From assembly GCA_937899995.1 (NCBI GenBank), contig CALCCK010000015.1, positions 1 to 42,763 on the forward strand: a stretch of 42,763 nucleotides of DNA, read 5' to 3'. How positions within the stretch are numbered: the first letter of the stretch is position 1; each line of letters begins with the position of its first letter. Origin of the DNA: an uncultured Gammaproteobacteria bacterium (GTDB taxonomy: Bacteria; Pseudomonadota; Gammaproteobacteria; PS1; Pseudothioglobaceae). This document shows positions 26,236-35,052 of this stretch, one piece after another. Both the position numbers and the translations under genes were made by a program. Below the pieces are notes generated by a model that was not told where the DNA came from, searched no databases, and saw only the letters and a program-made list of their open reading frames with translations.

Positions 26236-26820
26236 ATGAATACAGCATTAAAAATTATCCTAGTGGATAAAAATACCGGCCGCTCAGCTATGTTACGTCG
26301 CGCTTTACAAGACAAAGGTCACGAAGTGATTTGTCGTATGAGTAACAGCTCACAACTACAAGACAGTAACGAAATGACGCACGCAGACGTAGTGATTTTG
26401 AATGCTGATATTCCTGATGAAGAGGTATTTGCGAATCTAACTGATATCAATAAGACAAAGCCTAAACCAATCGTAATGTTTACTGAGGAGTCTAACTCTG
26501 AAATGGCAAATTCTGCGATTAAATCAGGCGTTAATGCGTATATCGTAGATGGCCTTGAAGAAAACAGAGTGCAGCCCATTATCGATGTGGCGATGGCACG
26601 TTTTCGTGAGTTCCAAGCGCTTAAAGATGAACTGGATGCAACGCGCAATCAGCTCTCAGAGCGTAAAGCAGTAGAGAAAGCAAAAGGTTTGTTAATGAAG
26701 CATAAAAATGTTAGCGAAGATGATGCTTACCAATCATTAAGAAAGATGGCAATGGATAAGAATAAGCGTATTTTCGATGTGGCTGAAAGTGTGATTAATG
26801 CGTTCGAACTATTAGAGTAA
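26236..26820 (+). CDS. ANTAR-domain RNA-binding antiterminator, NasT-like
   Basis: The 194-residue protein has a receiver-like N-terminus (about 5-125) and a C-terminal ANTAR domain (about 134-190: SERKAVEKAKGLLMKHK, SEDDAYQSLRKMAMDKN, VAESVI), which binds paired hexaloop hairpins in nascent RNA and blocks termination. Order and length are those of NasT. In the receiver the acidic pair reads DK (11-12) and the phosphoacceptor position is Asn56 (VVILNADIPD), while NasT-type proteins usually have Asp there; phosphorylation control is therefore unlikely and a protein partner, as with NasS-NasT, more likely. No nasS is in the window; the soluble Cache protein at 23384 is a candidate substitute. 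Four candidate RNA targets lie within 9 kb upstream. It ends 4 nt before the convergent tatC. Confidence 0.93.
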   Translation: MNTALKIILVDKNTGRSAMLRRALQDKGHEVICRMSNSSQLQDSNEMTHADVVILNADIPDEEVFANLTDINKTKPKPIVMFTEESNSEMANSAIKSGVNAYIVDGLEENRVQPIIDVAMARFREFQALKDELDATRNQLSERKAVEKAKGLLMKHKNVSEDDAYQSLRKMAMDKNKRIFDVAESVINAFELLE

Positions 26821-26824
26821 AACT

Positions 26825-27718
26825 TTATTCTTTATCTAACTTATTAAACTCTTCATCGATTTTATCCATTTCAGCATCTAACACTTCATTATCCCAATCT
26901 TCATTATCTGATACATCATCATCATCGTCATTTTTTTTTGAGTCTGTTGAAGGCTTAGTTGGGTCATTATCATTTATAGTTTCGGTTGGATTTTTCCTTT
27001 TAAACATTGGTGCAAAAATTAATCCCGCTTCAAATAATAACCACATCGGAATAGCAATTAATACCTGAGAAATGATATCGGGTGGTGTGAGCAACATACC
27101 TAATATAAAGGCGCCAATAATGACATACGCTCGGTTTTTCTTTAGCTTTTCGATTGTTGTAATGTTAAACATAATCAGCAAAATAGTAGCAATAGGCACT
27201 TCAAAAGCCACACCAAAGGCAAAAGAAACCTTAAGTACAAAATCTAAATAGTATTGAATATCAGGGGTGAAGTCGACAATGCTTGGGCCAACACTAGATA
27301 AGAATCCAAAAATAACCGGGAAAACTACATAAAATGAAAATAAGATGCCTGCATAGAACAAAATAGTGGACGACACTATTAAAGGAACAATCATTTGTTT
27401 TTCATGTTTGTATAAGGCGGGGGCAATAAAAGACCAAATTTGAAATAATAAGTAGGGCATTGCTAGATAAACCGCAAAGATTAGCGTCATTTTTAGTGGC
27501 GTTAAGAATGGTGAAATAACGCCAATGGCAATAATATTGGTACCAGCTGGTAATACGTTGATAATAGGTGCTGCAATAAATCCATAGACTTCGTTGGCAA
27601 ATGGAAAAATACCAATAAATATCAATAGGATAGCAATGACTGAATGCAGAAGTTTGTCGCGTAGTTCAACCAAATGCTGAACAAAAGTCATTTCTTCTCT
27701 TAATTTTTTTGAAGTCAT
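26825..27718 (-). CDS. tatC: Twin-arginine translocase subunit TatC, acidic tail
   Basis: TatC is the receptor for twin-arginine signal peptides and forms the core of the Tat translocon. The protein has six membrane segments and the family landmarks FVQHLVELRDKLLHSVIA near the N-terminus, the PLKMTLIFAVYLAMPYLLFQIWSFIAPALY segment (LPxLxYQ.W.F..PgL type) and FGVAFEVPIATILL with the conserved Glu. At 297 residues it is about 40 longer than usual: the last 60 or so are a charged tail with runs such as NDDDDDVSDNEDW. The start codon overlaps the tatB stop by one base. It is the last gene of hisI-hisE-tatA-tatB-tatC. Confidence 0.95.
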   Translation of the reverse strand: MTSKKLREEMTFVQHLVELRDKLLHSVIAILLIFIGIFPFANEVYGFIAAPIINVLPAGTNIIAIGVISPFLTPLKMTLIFAVYLAMPYLLFQIWSFIAPALYKHEKQMIVPLIVSSTILFYAGILFSFYVVFPVIFGFLSSVGPSIVDFTPDIQYYLDFVLKVSFAFGVAFEVPIATILLIMFNITTIEKLKKNRAYVIIGAFILGMLLTPPDIISQVLIAIPMWLLFEAGLIFAPMFKRKNPTETINDNDPTKPSTDSKKNDDDDDVSDNEDWDNEVLDAEMDKIDEEFNKLDKE

Positions 27719-28002
27719 TATTTATCGATATTGGCGTCGTTCTTAATTTTATTAAGCTCTTCTTTGGTCTCTTTCAAAATTTCAACGATATTTGAGTCTT
27801 TGTCTTCAAGGCTTAAATGTTTTTTGAGTTTATCAGTTTCAAGTTCATCACCAATATCTTCTTGAATTTTAGCGACGAATTTTTTGACTTGTCCAACGTA
27901 TTGGCCAGCTTTTCGAGCGATAGCCGGCATTCTTTCAGGGCCAACCACAATTAGTGTGATGACGCCAATTAAGGCAAATTCCCAAAAACCAATATCAAAC
28001 AT
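27718..28002 (-). CDS. tatB: Twin-arginine translocase subunit TatB
   Basis: TatB joins TatC to bind the signal peptide. The 94-residue protein has the typical start FDIGFWEFALIGVITLIVVGPERMP, giving one membrane helix, the invariant Glu near the N-terminus (E8) and the GPERMP hinge, then an amphipathic helix (AIARKAGQYVGQVKKFVAK) and a charged tail. E. coli TatB is longer (171). The GPERMP hinge separates it from TatA. It lies 3 nt after tatA and overlaps tatC by one base. Confidence 0.94.
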   Translation of the reverse strand: MFDIGFWEFALIGVITLIVVGPERMPAIARKAGQYVGQVKKFVAKIQEDIGDELETDKLKKHLSLEDKDSNIVEILKETKEELNKIKNDANIDK

Positions 28003-28005
28003 GGT

Positions 28006-28221
28006 TTATTTTTCTTTTTTGTCTTCTTCTTTGACAATTTTGGCTTCAATCACATCATCTTGATTGTCAATTTTTTTTCCTTCTGAGCCTTCTTTCATCG
28101 ACTTTTTAAAGCCTTTAATGGCGCCACCAAGGTCGCCACCAATATTCTTTAAGCGTTTACCACCAAAAAGTAGCAATACGATGACTAAGATAATAATCAG
28201 TTCAAATGGTCCTGGCATCAT
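28006..28221 (-). CDS. tatA: Twin-arginine translocase subunit TatA
   Basis: TatA forms the pore or membrane-weakening assembly of the Tat system. The 71-residue protein has one membrane helix ([17 protein letters not shown]), the conserved [14 protein letters not shown] hinge and amphipathic helix, and a short charged tail. It starts with two Met codons at 28221 and 28218; GGAG eight bases upstream of the first suits either. It is followed 3 nt later by tatB. Confidence 0.95.
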   Translation of the reverse strand: MMPGPFELIIILVIVLLLFGGKRLKNIGGDLGGAIKGFKKSMKEGSEGKKIDNQDDVIEAKIVKEEDKKEK

Positions 28222-28236
28222 GTTTTCTCCTATTGT

Positions 28237-28554
28237 TTAGTTATTTCTATTGGCTTTTTCTTCCAAACCTGATAAGCCAAATCGTTTTGATAATTCATCT
28301 AGTATTTTATCGATTTTTATGTCTTTGTGTCGTAGTAATACAAGTGTGTGGAACCACAAGTCAGCCACTTCATAAATGATTTTATCTTTATCATTGTCTT
28401 TGGCAGCCATCACTACTTCAGTAGATTCTTCACCAATCTTCTTTAAGATTTCATCTAAGCCCCTGGCATATAAAGAAGAGACGTATGATTCATCTGCATT
28501 GGCAGATTTACGCTCTTCTAGTATTCGCTCTAATTTTGTTAGTATGTCATCCAT
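28237..28554 (-). CDS. hisE: Phosphoribosyl-ATP pyrophosphatase
   Basis: HisE hydrolyses PR-ATP to PR-AMP in histidine synthesis. The 105-residue all-alpha protein has the EE..E.. metal motif in [15 protein letters not shown] and the [13 protein letters not shown] block typical of the family. Here it is a separate protein, not fused to HisI as in enterics. Its start overlaps the end of hisI by 8 nt, and tatA follows after 15 nt; the hisI-hisE-tatABC order is common in beta- and gammaproteobacteria. Confidence 0.96.
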   Translation of the reverse strand: MDDILTKLERILEERKSANADESYVSSLYARGLDEILKKIGEESTEVVMAAKDNDKDKIIYEVADLWFHTLVLLRHKDIKIDKILDELSKRFGLSGLEEKANRNN

Positions 28555-28927
28555 AAATATCTTTTGGGTCTTTTAGCACATCTGCAATACTTTTCCACTT
28601 GTTAGTATCTAGCTTTTGGAAAAAGCATGATTTTCTACCTGTGTGACAAGCTATGCCACCTACTTGTTTAACCTTAAGCAGAATAACATCATTATCACAA
28701 TCTGTATAGATTTCTTTGATTAATTGTGTGTGTCCTGATTCTTCACCTTTAAACCACAATTTTTTGCGAGAGCGAGAATAATAAACTGCTTGTTGTTTCT
28801 CAATCGTGAGCGCTAAGGATTCTTCGTTCATCCAGGCAAACATTAAAATTTCTCCCGTTTCAAAATCTTGGGCAATCGCAGGAATTAATCCATCACTATC
28901 GAATTGTGTTTGTTCTAATGCGCTCAC
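28547..28927 (-). CDS. hisI: Phosphoribosyl-AMP cyclohydrolase
   Basis: HisI opens the purine ring of PR-AMP with zinc, the third step of histidine synthesis. The 126-residue protein has the substrate block [16 protein letters not shown], the [18 protein letters not shown] segment, [13 protein letters not shown] with the magnesium Asp residues, and the zinc cysteines in [13 protein letters not shown]. It heads the hisI-hisE-tatABC operon and is divergent from the nuclease gene, 55 bp apart. Confidence 0.97.
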   Translation of the reverse strand: MSALEQTQFDSDGLIPAIAQDFETGEILMFAWMNEESLALTIEKQQAVYYSRSRKKLWFKGEESGHTQLIKEIYTDCDNDVILLKVKQVGGIACHTGRKSCFFQKLDTNKWKSIADVLKDPKDIYG

Positions 28928-28982
28928 GTGCTACAACAGTCTTTTGTTAAAATGATTGATTTTACCGCTAGTATTTGCTTAC

Positions 28983-29459
28983 ATGAAATTATTTACTTTA
29001 TGCTTATTACTATCTATCAATGCTTTGGCCAATATAGGCAATTTCATATTAAGCAGTGAAAAAACTTTATATATTGTTGATGGTGATAGTATCAGTGTGC
29101 AAATGCGCATCAAAGGTATTGACACCCCTGAAATTAAACAAAAATGCCGAAAAACCAAATTTCAAGTAGTTGATTGTGGTCGCCTGGCTAAGGATTATTT
29201 AAAGCAAGTCTTGAAAAATTTACCGGGTGAACTGCTAATCGAACCCGTTAGTATTGATTACTACAATCGTATTTTAGTCAAAGTATACAAGGGCAATGTC
29301 GATATTGGTAAGCTTATGGTAGAATCGGGCATGGCGTTTTCTTATAAAGATGCTTATCGGCAAGAAGAAGATTTAGCTAAGGCAAAAAAACTTGGATTCT
29401 GGGGTTTTCACACGCAACCTATTCAGCCGTACAAGTGGCGCAAAATGAATCATCGTTAA
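28983..29459 (+). CDS. Secreted thermonuclease-like protein
   Basis: The 158-residue protein has a signal peptide (KLFTLCLLLSINALA) and a staphylococcal-nuclease domain: IVDGDSISVQMRIKGIDTPEIKQKC holds the metal Asp, the catalytic Arg (MRIKGID) and Glu/Asp near TPE; YYNRILVKVY carries the second catalytic Arg; and the ending AKAKKLGFWG matches the family. It should act on DNA or RNA in the periplasm or outside, perhaps for nucleotide scavenging. The ATG at 28983 is chosen; a TTG start nine codons upstream would put extra residues before the signal. It touches the end of gor (no gap). Confidence 0.85.
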   Translation: MKLFTLCLLLSINALANIGNFILSSEKTLYIVDGDSISVQMRIKGIDTPEIKQKCRKTKFQVVDCGRLAKDYLKQVLKNLPGELLIEPVSIDYYNRILVKVYKGNVDIGKLMVESGMAFSYKDAYRQEEDLAKAKKLGFWGFHTQPIQPYKWRKMNHR

Positions 29460-30791
29460 TTACCTTAAGGTTACTAGTTCTTCAGCACTAGATGGATGAA
29501 TAGCTATTGTGTCATCAAACTGCTTTTTAGTCGCACCCATCTTAATAGCAACTGCAAATCCTTGTAGCATCTCATCAGCGCCATGGCCCATAATATGACA
29601 ACCGATGATTTTTTCATCATCACCTTCGCACACAAGTTTTAAAGCGGTAGTGGTTTTGTGATCAAGTAAAGCATCTGCCATTGGGGTGAATTCTGATTTA
29701 TAGATTTTTATCTTGTCGAATTTTTCATTGGCTTCATCTTCCGTTAATCCGATAGTGCCAATCGGCGGATGAGAGAAGATCACGGTAGCGATGTTGTTGT
29801 AATCAAGGTGGCGATCAGTCATGCCATTGTATAAGCGATCAGATAGTCTTCTACCAGCTGCAATTGCTACTGGTGTGAGTGGCGCTCTACCAGTGGCATC
29901 ACCAAGTGCAAAAATATTATCAATATTAGTAACTTGGAATTTGTCTGTCGGGATAAATCCGCGCTGGTCGCACTCAACACCTGCATTTTCCAAACCAAGA
30001 TTTTGTGTCATTGGGTTTCTACCGACAGCCCAAATAATTTGGTCAAAGCCTGAAAATTTACCCTTATTAGTGACAATGGTTTTATCTTTTGTTACTCTGT
30101 CTATCTGCGATCCATGGTGAATGGTAATGCCATGCTCTGTGTAGTCTTTATCCAGTGCGGTTTGGATCATTGAATCAAAGCCTCTAAGCAGAGTATCAGC
30201 ACGGCCAAAAATCTCCACTTCTGAGCCAAGTGCATTGAGTACACCTGCAAGTTCTACACCAATATAGCCACCACCAATCACAGCTACTTTTTTAGGCAAG
30301 TCTTCTAATTCAAAAAAACCATCTGAAGTAATGCCATATTGTGCACCTTCAATATGTGGAATAGAGGGTTCGCCACCAGGCGAGAGTACAATATAATCAG
30401 CCGTGTAAGTATCGCCATTAACAGAGACTGTATTTTTGTCGACTAATTTACCAAAGCCGTGAATGTAATCAATACCTAAGTCTTCCAAATACCCATCGTA
30501 CCAATTGGTAATACCTTTAATATAGTTATCTCTGCCTTCTTTCAGCTTTTTCCATGAAAAATTTTTCACCTCAACATCAAAACCGAAGCCTTGAGCACTA
30601 TTAATATGTGTCGCGGTATTGGCGGCAAACCACATGACTTTTTTGGGCACACAGCCAACATTTACACAAGTACCACCAATGGTTTTCACTTCAATGATCA
30701 GGCATTTTTTACCGTATTCACTAGCACGCTCAACTGCTGATAATCCGCCAGAACCTGCACCAATTGCAATCATGTCATAATGTGTTGTCAT
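29460..30791 (-). CDS. gor: Glutathione-disulfide reductase
   Basis: Gor keeps glutathione reduced with NADPH. The 443-residue flavoprotein has the FAD loop GAGSGG (11-16), the redox pair C42 and C47 in [13 protein letters not shown], the NADPH loop [11 protein letters not shown] near 173, an FAD-contact ALGDATG and the C-terminal catalytic H432 in AIHPSSAEE. The GCVPKK form and the AIHP..AEE ending identify glutathione reductase rather than lipoamide dehydrogenase. A single Met start with CTCC-complement ribosome site (AGGAGAATAGG) precedes it. It lies 9 nt after prfB on the same strand. Confidence 0.95.
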   Translation of the reverse strand: MTTHYDMIAIGAGSGGLSAVERASEYGKKCLIIEVKTIGGTCVNVGCVPKKVMWFAANTATHINSAQGFGFDVEVKNFSWKKLKEGRDNYIKGITNWYDGYLEDLGIDYIHGFGKLVDKNTVSVNGDTYTADYIVLSPGGEPSIPHIEGAQYGITSDGFFELEDLPKKVAVIGGGYIGVELAGVLNALGSEVEIFGRADTLLRGFDSMIQTALDKDYTEHGITIHHGSQIDRVTKDKTIVTNKGKFSGFDQIIWAVGRNPMTQNLGLENAGVECDQRGFIPTDKFQVTNIDNIFALGDATGRAPLTPVAIAAGRRLSDRLYNGMTDRHLDYNNIATVIFSHPPIGTIGLTEDEANEKFDKIKIYKSEFTPMADALLDHKTTTALKLVCEGDDEKIIGCHIMGHGADEMLQGFAVAIKMGATKKQFDDTIAIHPSSAEELVTLR

Positions 30792-30800
30792 CCTATTCTC

Positions 30801-31895
30801 CTAATAACCAGCTTTAAGGCTAGCTTCAATAAATTTGTCTAAATTACCATCTAATACATCTTGTGTATTGGTTGATTCTACTCCAGTACGTAAATCCTTA
30901 ATACGAGACTGATCAAGTACATAGGAGCGAATTTGATGCCCCCAGCCAATATCAGACTTTGCGTCTTCTAATTCTTGGTTTTTGCTATTTCGTTTTTGCA
31001 TTTCTAACTCGTATAGTTTAGATTTGAGCTGCTTCATTGCTTGGTCTTTATTGGCATGTTGTGAGCGCCCATCTTGGCACTGAACTACGGTGTTCGTTGG
31101 TAAATGGGTAATACGTACGGCTGAATCAGTTTTATTAACATGCTGGCCACCAGCACCACTGGCACGATAAGTATCAATACGAATATCAGCCTTATTAATT
31201 TCAATATCAATATTGTCATCCACTTCAGGAGAAACAAAGACAGATGAGAAAGAAGTATGACGTTTACCATTAGCATTAAAAGGTGATTTTCTTACCAGGC
31301 GATGGATGCCGATTTCACTACGTAACCAGCCAAACGCATATTCACCATCAAAATGAATGGTGGCTGATTTAATACCAGCAACTTCACCAGCTGACACCTC
31401 CATGAGTTTTACTTTGAAATTGTGCTTTTCACCCCAGCGTAAGTACATTCTTAAAATCATTTCTGCCCAATCTTGCGCCTCGGTACCACCTGAACCTGAT
31501 TGAATATCCAAGTAAGCGGAATTGGCATCGAGGTCACCGCTAAACATGCGCTGGAATTCTAATTTCTTAACTGAGGTTTCAATGCGATTTAAGTCATCAA
31601 TAACACTATTAGCAGTATCTTCATCATCTTCAGATTGAGCCATGTCTAAGAGTTCTTTCGCATCCTCTAAAACAGCGCTCGCCTCATCAAAGGTTTGGCA
31701 AATTGATTCTAATTTTGATTTCTCTTGACCTAGGGCTTGAGCTGTTTCTGGGTTAGACCAGATATCTGGATTCTCCATCTCTAGCAAAACCTCTTCGAGT
31801 CTGCCTCGTTTTTCTTCTAAATCAAGATGTACGGACAAAATAGAGGAACGCTCTGTTAGATCTTCAATTTTTTTATAAGTGGGGGATAACTCCAT
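30801..31895 (-). CDS. prfB: Peptide chain release factor 2, no frameshift
   Basis: RF2 releases nascent peptides at UGA and UAA. The 364-residue protein has the stop-reading SPF motif in [15 protein letters not shown] and the catalytic GGQ at 249-251. The usual autoregulatory +1 frameshift (CTT TGA C after about codon 25) is absent: here the corresponding codons are CTT GAT TTA in one open frame, and no SD-like AGGGGG precedes them. The whole protein is made from a single frame. It follows rpsO after a terminator and precedes gor. Confidence 0.97.
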   Translation of the reverse strand: MELSPTYKKIEDLTERSSILSVHLDLEEKRGRLEEVLLEMENPDIWSNPETAQALGQEKSKLESICQTFDEASAVLEDAKELLDMAQSEDDEDTANSVIDDLNRIETSVKKLEFQRMFSGDLDANSAYLDIQSGSGGTEAQDWAEMILRMYLRWGEKHNFKVKLMEVSAGEVAGIKSATIHFDGEYAFGWLRSEIGIHRLVRKSPFNANGKRHTSFSSVFVSPEVDDNIDIEINKADIRIDTYRASGAGGQHVNKTDSAVRITHLPTNTVVQCQDGRSQHANKDQAMKQLKSKLYELEMQKRNSKNQELEDAKSDIGWGHQIRSYVLDQSRIKDLRTGVESTNTQDVLDGNLDKFIEASLKAGY

Positions 31896-31930
31896 AAGCT
31901 GTATTTTAACTAAAGCATTACTGTAGAAAC

Positions 31931-31960
31931 AAAAAAAGCCCCAAATGGGGCTTTTTTTTT
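31931..31960 (-). terminator. Intrinsic terminator after rpsO
   Basis: AAGCCCCA / TGGGGCTT flanked by A7 and T9; read on the minus strand it ends in a T7 run and sits 16 nt past the rpsO stop. It could also work on the plus strand. Confidence 0.9.
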
Positions 31961-31975
31961 ATCAAGGTATGAAAC

Positions 31976-32236
31976 TTATTTTCTAAGACCTAAACGAGAG
32001 ATTAAATCAGAATAAGCTGTTACATCATTACCTCTAAGGTAAGTTAGTAATTTTTTACGCTGAGAAACTAAACGTAAAAGACCTCTTCTTGAGTGGTGGT
32101 CTTTTTTGTGAGTTTTAAAATGCTCAGTTAAATGCTTAATACGAGCTGTTAGTAACGCAACTTGCACGTTTGTTGAGCCTGTATCGTTAGCTTCTTGTTG
32201 GTATTCTTTAATAATAGATTGTGTATCAATTGACAT
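31976..32236 (-). CDS. rpsO: Ribosomal protein S15
   Basis: S15 binds 16S rRNA early in small-subunit assembly. The 86-residue protein is of normal length (E. coli 89) and has the typical [45 protein letters not shown] (in two parts [19 protein letters not shown] and [11 protein letters not shown]) and the end SRLGLRK. In E. coli it is in an operon with pnp; here pnp is not adjacent, and the gene ends at a strong terminator. Confidence 0.98.
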   Translation of the reverse strand: MSIDTQSIIKEYQQEANDTGSTNVQVALLTARIKHLTEHFKTHKKDHHSRRGLLRLVSQRKKLLTYLRGNDVTAYSDLISRLGLRK

Positions 32237-32318
32237 AATTAGTATAAGTAAATCAAAATTCAGTAAAGGGTTAATTATACGCTAATTATTTTTTTGATTC
32301 CATAGCTTGAGTAAAAAA

Positions 32319-33230
32319 TTAATAAAAAGAGGCTTCTCCATTAGGCCTAGTCTTAAAACGTCTATGAATCCATAAATATTGTTCTGGTGCTTTAAGGATT
32401 TGATCTTGCAAAATTTGATTGGTTTTAGTGGCATCATCTATTGCATTATTACTCGGATAGTCTGTAAGTGGTGCATCAAAACTCATGGTATAGCCCTTAT
32501 CAGTACGGATAAAAAAATAAGGTATAACCACTGTATTTGATGTTTTTGCTAAACGCGCCGTTGCGGTAATGGTGGCAGTTTGGATACCGAATAAAGGCGC
32601 GAAAACAGAGTTATTTTCACCTAAGTCTTGATCGGGTGCATACCAAATAGGCAAGCCACTTTTTAATGTTTTCATCATAGTGCGCGTGTCTTTAGTTTTG
32701 ATCATCAGTGCGCCATTCTTAATAAAAGATTTGGTCATCACTTCATCAAACAAAGCATTATTTTGTGGGCGATAGATATTGGCAATCTTGTGTTTTAACA
32801 GTAACGCTCTTGAGCCTAGCATTAGCGGCATAAAATGGGCAGCAAGTAGAATAATACCTTGTTTTTTATTCAATGCATCCGTCAAGTGATGTTCATTATG
32901 AATGGTGATGAGTTTTTGTATTTTTTCGCTTTTACCAAAATAAGCATTGGCTGTTTCAAAAATCGAGACACCTATTGCTTCAAAGTTTTGCTTTACTAAG
33001 CTTTCTACTTGAATCGAACTTTTATTGGGAAAGCAGTGTTTAATGTTATTAAATGCAATTTTTCTACGACTTGACAACTTTTCCAAACGTGACATTAAGT
33101 AGAATAATCGACCAATCCCAGTACCAATAAGCACTTGGGATTTAAAGGGTAATTTGGCACCTAATTTCATAAAGCCAATCAAAAACCAAGTTGGTATAAA
33201 TTTAGGGTGATAAAAATTTTGTTTTTTCAT
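32319..33230 (-). CDS. lpxL: LpxL-like lipid A acyltransferase, altered catalytic motif
   Basis: LpxL adds a secondary acyl chain to Kdo2-lipid IVA in the inner membrane. The 303-residue protein has an N-terminal membrane anchor, the acyltransferase fold, and the C-terminal YLWIHRRFKTRPNGE signature of the family, plus IYRPQNNALFDEV and YAPDQDLG. The catalytic HX4E motif, however, reads H132-FMPL-M137: the codon is ATG where Glu is expected, although all surrounding motifs are intact. Either the enzyme is inactive, uses another acid, or the lineage has a changed mechanism. It is divergent from dnaG by 13 bp. Confidence 0.88.
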   Translation of the reverse strand: MKKQNFYHPKFIPTWFLIGFMKLGAKLPFKSQVLIGTGIGRLFYLMSRLEKLSSRRKIAFNNIKHCFPNKSSIQVESLVKQNFEAIGVSIFETANAYFGKSEKIQKLITIHNEHHLTDALNKKQGIILLAAHFMPLMLGSRALLLKHKIANIYRPQNNALFDEVMTKSFIKNGALMIKTKDTRTMMKTLKSGLPIWYAPDQDLGENNSVFAPLFGIQTATITATARLAKTSNTVVIPYFFIRTDKGYTMSFDAPLTDYPSNNAIDDATKTNQILQDQILKAPEQYLWIHRRFKTRPNGEASFY

Positions 33231-33243
33231 TAAAATATATTTT

Positions 33244-35052
33244 ATGCCTTATATCAGTCAAAGCTTTATTGACGATTTACCTAATCAAATTGACATTGTC
33301 AATTTGATCTCTAAACGCTTATCGCTTAAAAAAACAGGCAGTGATTATCGCGCACCTTGCCCTTTTCATGGTGGTAAAAATCGTAACTTTGCTGTCAATA
33401 GTCACAAGCAATTTTATCACTGTTTTAAGTGTGGTGAGAGCGGTGGCGCAATTAGTTTTGTACAAAAATTTGATAATTTAGATTTTGTTGAAGCAATTGA
33501 AGTGATTGCCGGTGAATTTGGATTAAAGATTGAATATGATAGCAACACCAAGCCGGTTGATCCGCGATTAGAGCGTTATCGAGATTTGTCTAAAAAGGTG
33601 AGTGCATTTTATATTCAGCAACTTCGTAACTCTCCAGCAAAGGAAAAAGCAGTTAGCTATGCAAAAAATAGAGGCATCAGCGGTGAGATTGCCAAGCGCT
33701 TTGAATTGGGCTTTGCCACACCGAGTAATAATGATCTATTAATAGAATTTGAAAAAAGTGAACAAGACATAAGCGATTTAAAGTCATTAGGCTTGTTAAA
33801 AACAGGTCAATATGGCGACTATGATTTTTTTCGTGATCGTTTAATGTTTCCTATTCATAATACCAAGGGTAATGTTATTGCTTTTGGTGGTAGAGCGTTT
33901 GATAATAAAGCCAAGGCTAAATATTTAAATTCTTCAGAAAGTCCAATATTTTCTAAGTCAAGAGAGCTTTATGGGCTTTACCATGCACGTAAATATTCCC
34001 GTGCGATGGATTATGTCTTGGTGGTTGAAGGTTATATGGATGTGGTGGCACTCCACCAGGCAGGCTTTACCAAAGTAGTTGCTACGCTAGGTACAGCAAC
34101 AACCCCAGAACATTTGCAAATATTAGCACGAACCACCAACACCATTGTTTTTTGTTTTGATGGTGATAGTGCAGGGCGAGCTGCCGCTTGGAAAGCGTTA
34201 CAAATTGCATTGCCAATCATTAAGGCTGGGCTGGTCATTAAGTTTTTATTCTTGCCTGATGGTGAAGACCCAGATACTTTGGTTAAGAAAGAGTCCAGAA
34301 AATCTTTTGAAGCACGCATTGAAAAATCTCATACTTTGTCTCATTTTTTATTTGATCATGTCAAAGCAGAAGTTGATTTTGACACCATCGAAGGCAAAAC
34401 TTTATTTTTAGAAAAAGTCTCAGTACTGATTAATCAAGTCAATTATGAAATTTACCAACAGCAGCTCATTGATGGGGTTGCTCAAGTGGTTGGGCAAAGT
34501 GTTGACCAGGTTCAAACTATTTTTAAGCAACAAGCTGAACAAGTAATATCAACATCCTTTAACATAATCCCAGTTATTGACAATGAACCGCTGACACCTG
34601 ATTTCTCAGATTTTTCGGATGATTATCAAGCGCTAAATCCAGCTCCTCAAGAGAATAGTGCGGTTAAAGCACTGATGTCTAGAATGATTAGTTTACTGCT
34701 TAATTACCCGATGCTCGCTGATGGTACGGTTGAAGTGAGAGTCAGAAATATTAAAAGATCAGAGGTTTTGTTAGAATTGGTGCGCTCAGCACAAATGGAT
34801 GAAGACATCTCTCAAGATGATTTAATTAAACCTTTTCAAAGTAAATCTGGTATTTATGATCGCTTAAAAGAGTTATGTACATTGGTACCACATTTAAGTG
34901 AAATACAAGCTAGAGATGAGTTTTTGTCCGCATTGACTGCGGCTGAGAAGCGTCAAGAAAGTGCTAAAATAAAAGGTGAAATTTTCAACGCTGACACGCT
35001 TGAAGCGCAGCAAAAAATCATGGAAGGCATTCAAAAAGGTAAATCTAAATAG
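33244..35052 (+). CDS. dnaG: DNA primase
   Basis: DnaG makes RNA primers at the replication fork. The 602-residue protein has the N-terminal zinc domain (CPFHGGKNRNFAVNSHKQFYHCFKCGE; ligands C39-type CPFH and CFKC), the RNA-polymerase-basic segment, the Toprim core with VVEGYMDVVALHQAGF and FCFDGDSAGRAAAWKAL, and a C-terminal helicase-interaction region. It is divergent from lpxL and ends 22 nt inside the convergent ftsI. rpsU and rpoD, its usual operon partners, are absent. Confidence 0.97.
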   Translation: MPYISQSFIDDLPNQIDIVNLISKRLSLKKTGSDYRAPCPFHGGKNRNFAVNSHKQFYHCFKCGESGGAISFVQKFDNLDFVEAIEVIAGEFGLKIEYDSNTKPVDPRLERYRDLSKKVSAFYIQQLRNSPAKEKAVSYAKNRGISGEIAKRFELGFATPSNNDLLIEFEKSEQDISDLKSLGLLKTGQYGDYDFFRDRLMFPIHNTKGNVIAFGGRAFDNKAKAKYLNSSESPIFSKSRELYGLYHARKYSRAMDYVLVVEGYMDVVALHQAGFTKVVATLGTATTPEHLQILARTTNTIVFCFDGDSAGRAAAWKALQIALPIIKAGLVIKFLFLPDGEDPDTLVKKESRKSFEARIEKSHTLSHFLFDHVKAEVDFDTIEGKTLFLEKVSVLINQVNYEIYQQQLIDGVAQVVGQSVDQVQTIFKQQAEQVISTSFNIIPVIDNEPLTPDFSDFSDDYQALNPAPQENSAVKALMSRMISLLLNYPMLADGTVEVRVRNIKRSEVLLELVRSAQMDEDISQDDLIKPFQSKSGIYDRLKELCTLVPHLSEIQARDEFLSALTAAEKRQESAKIKGEIFNADTLEAQQKIMEGIQKGKSK

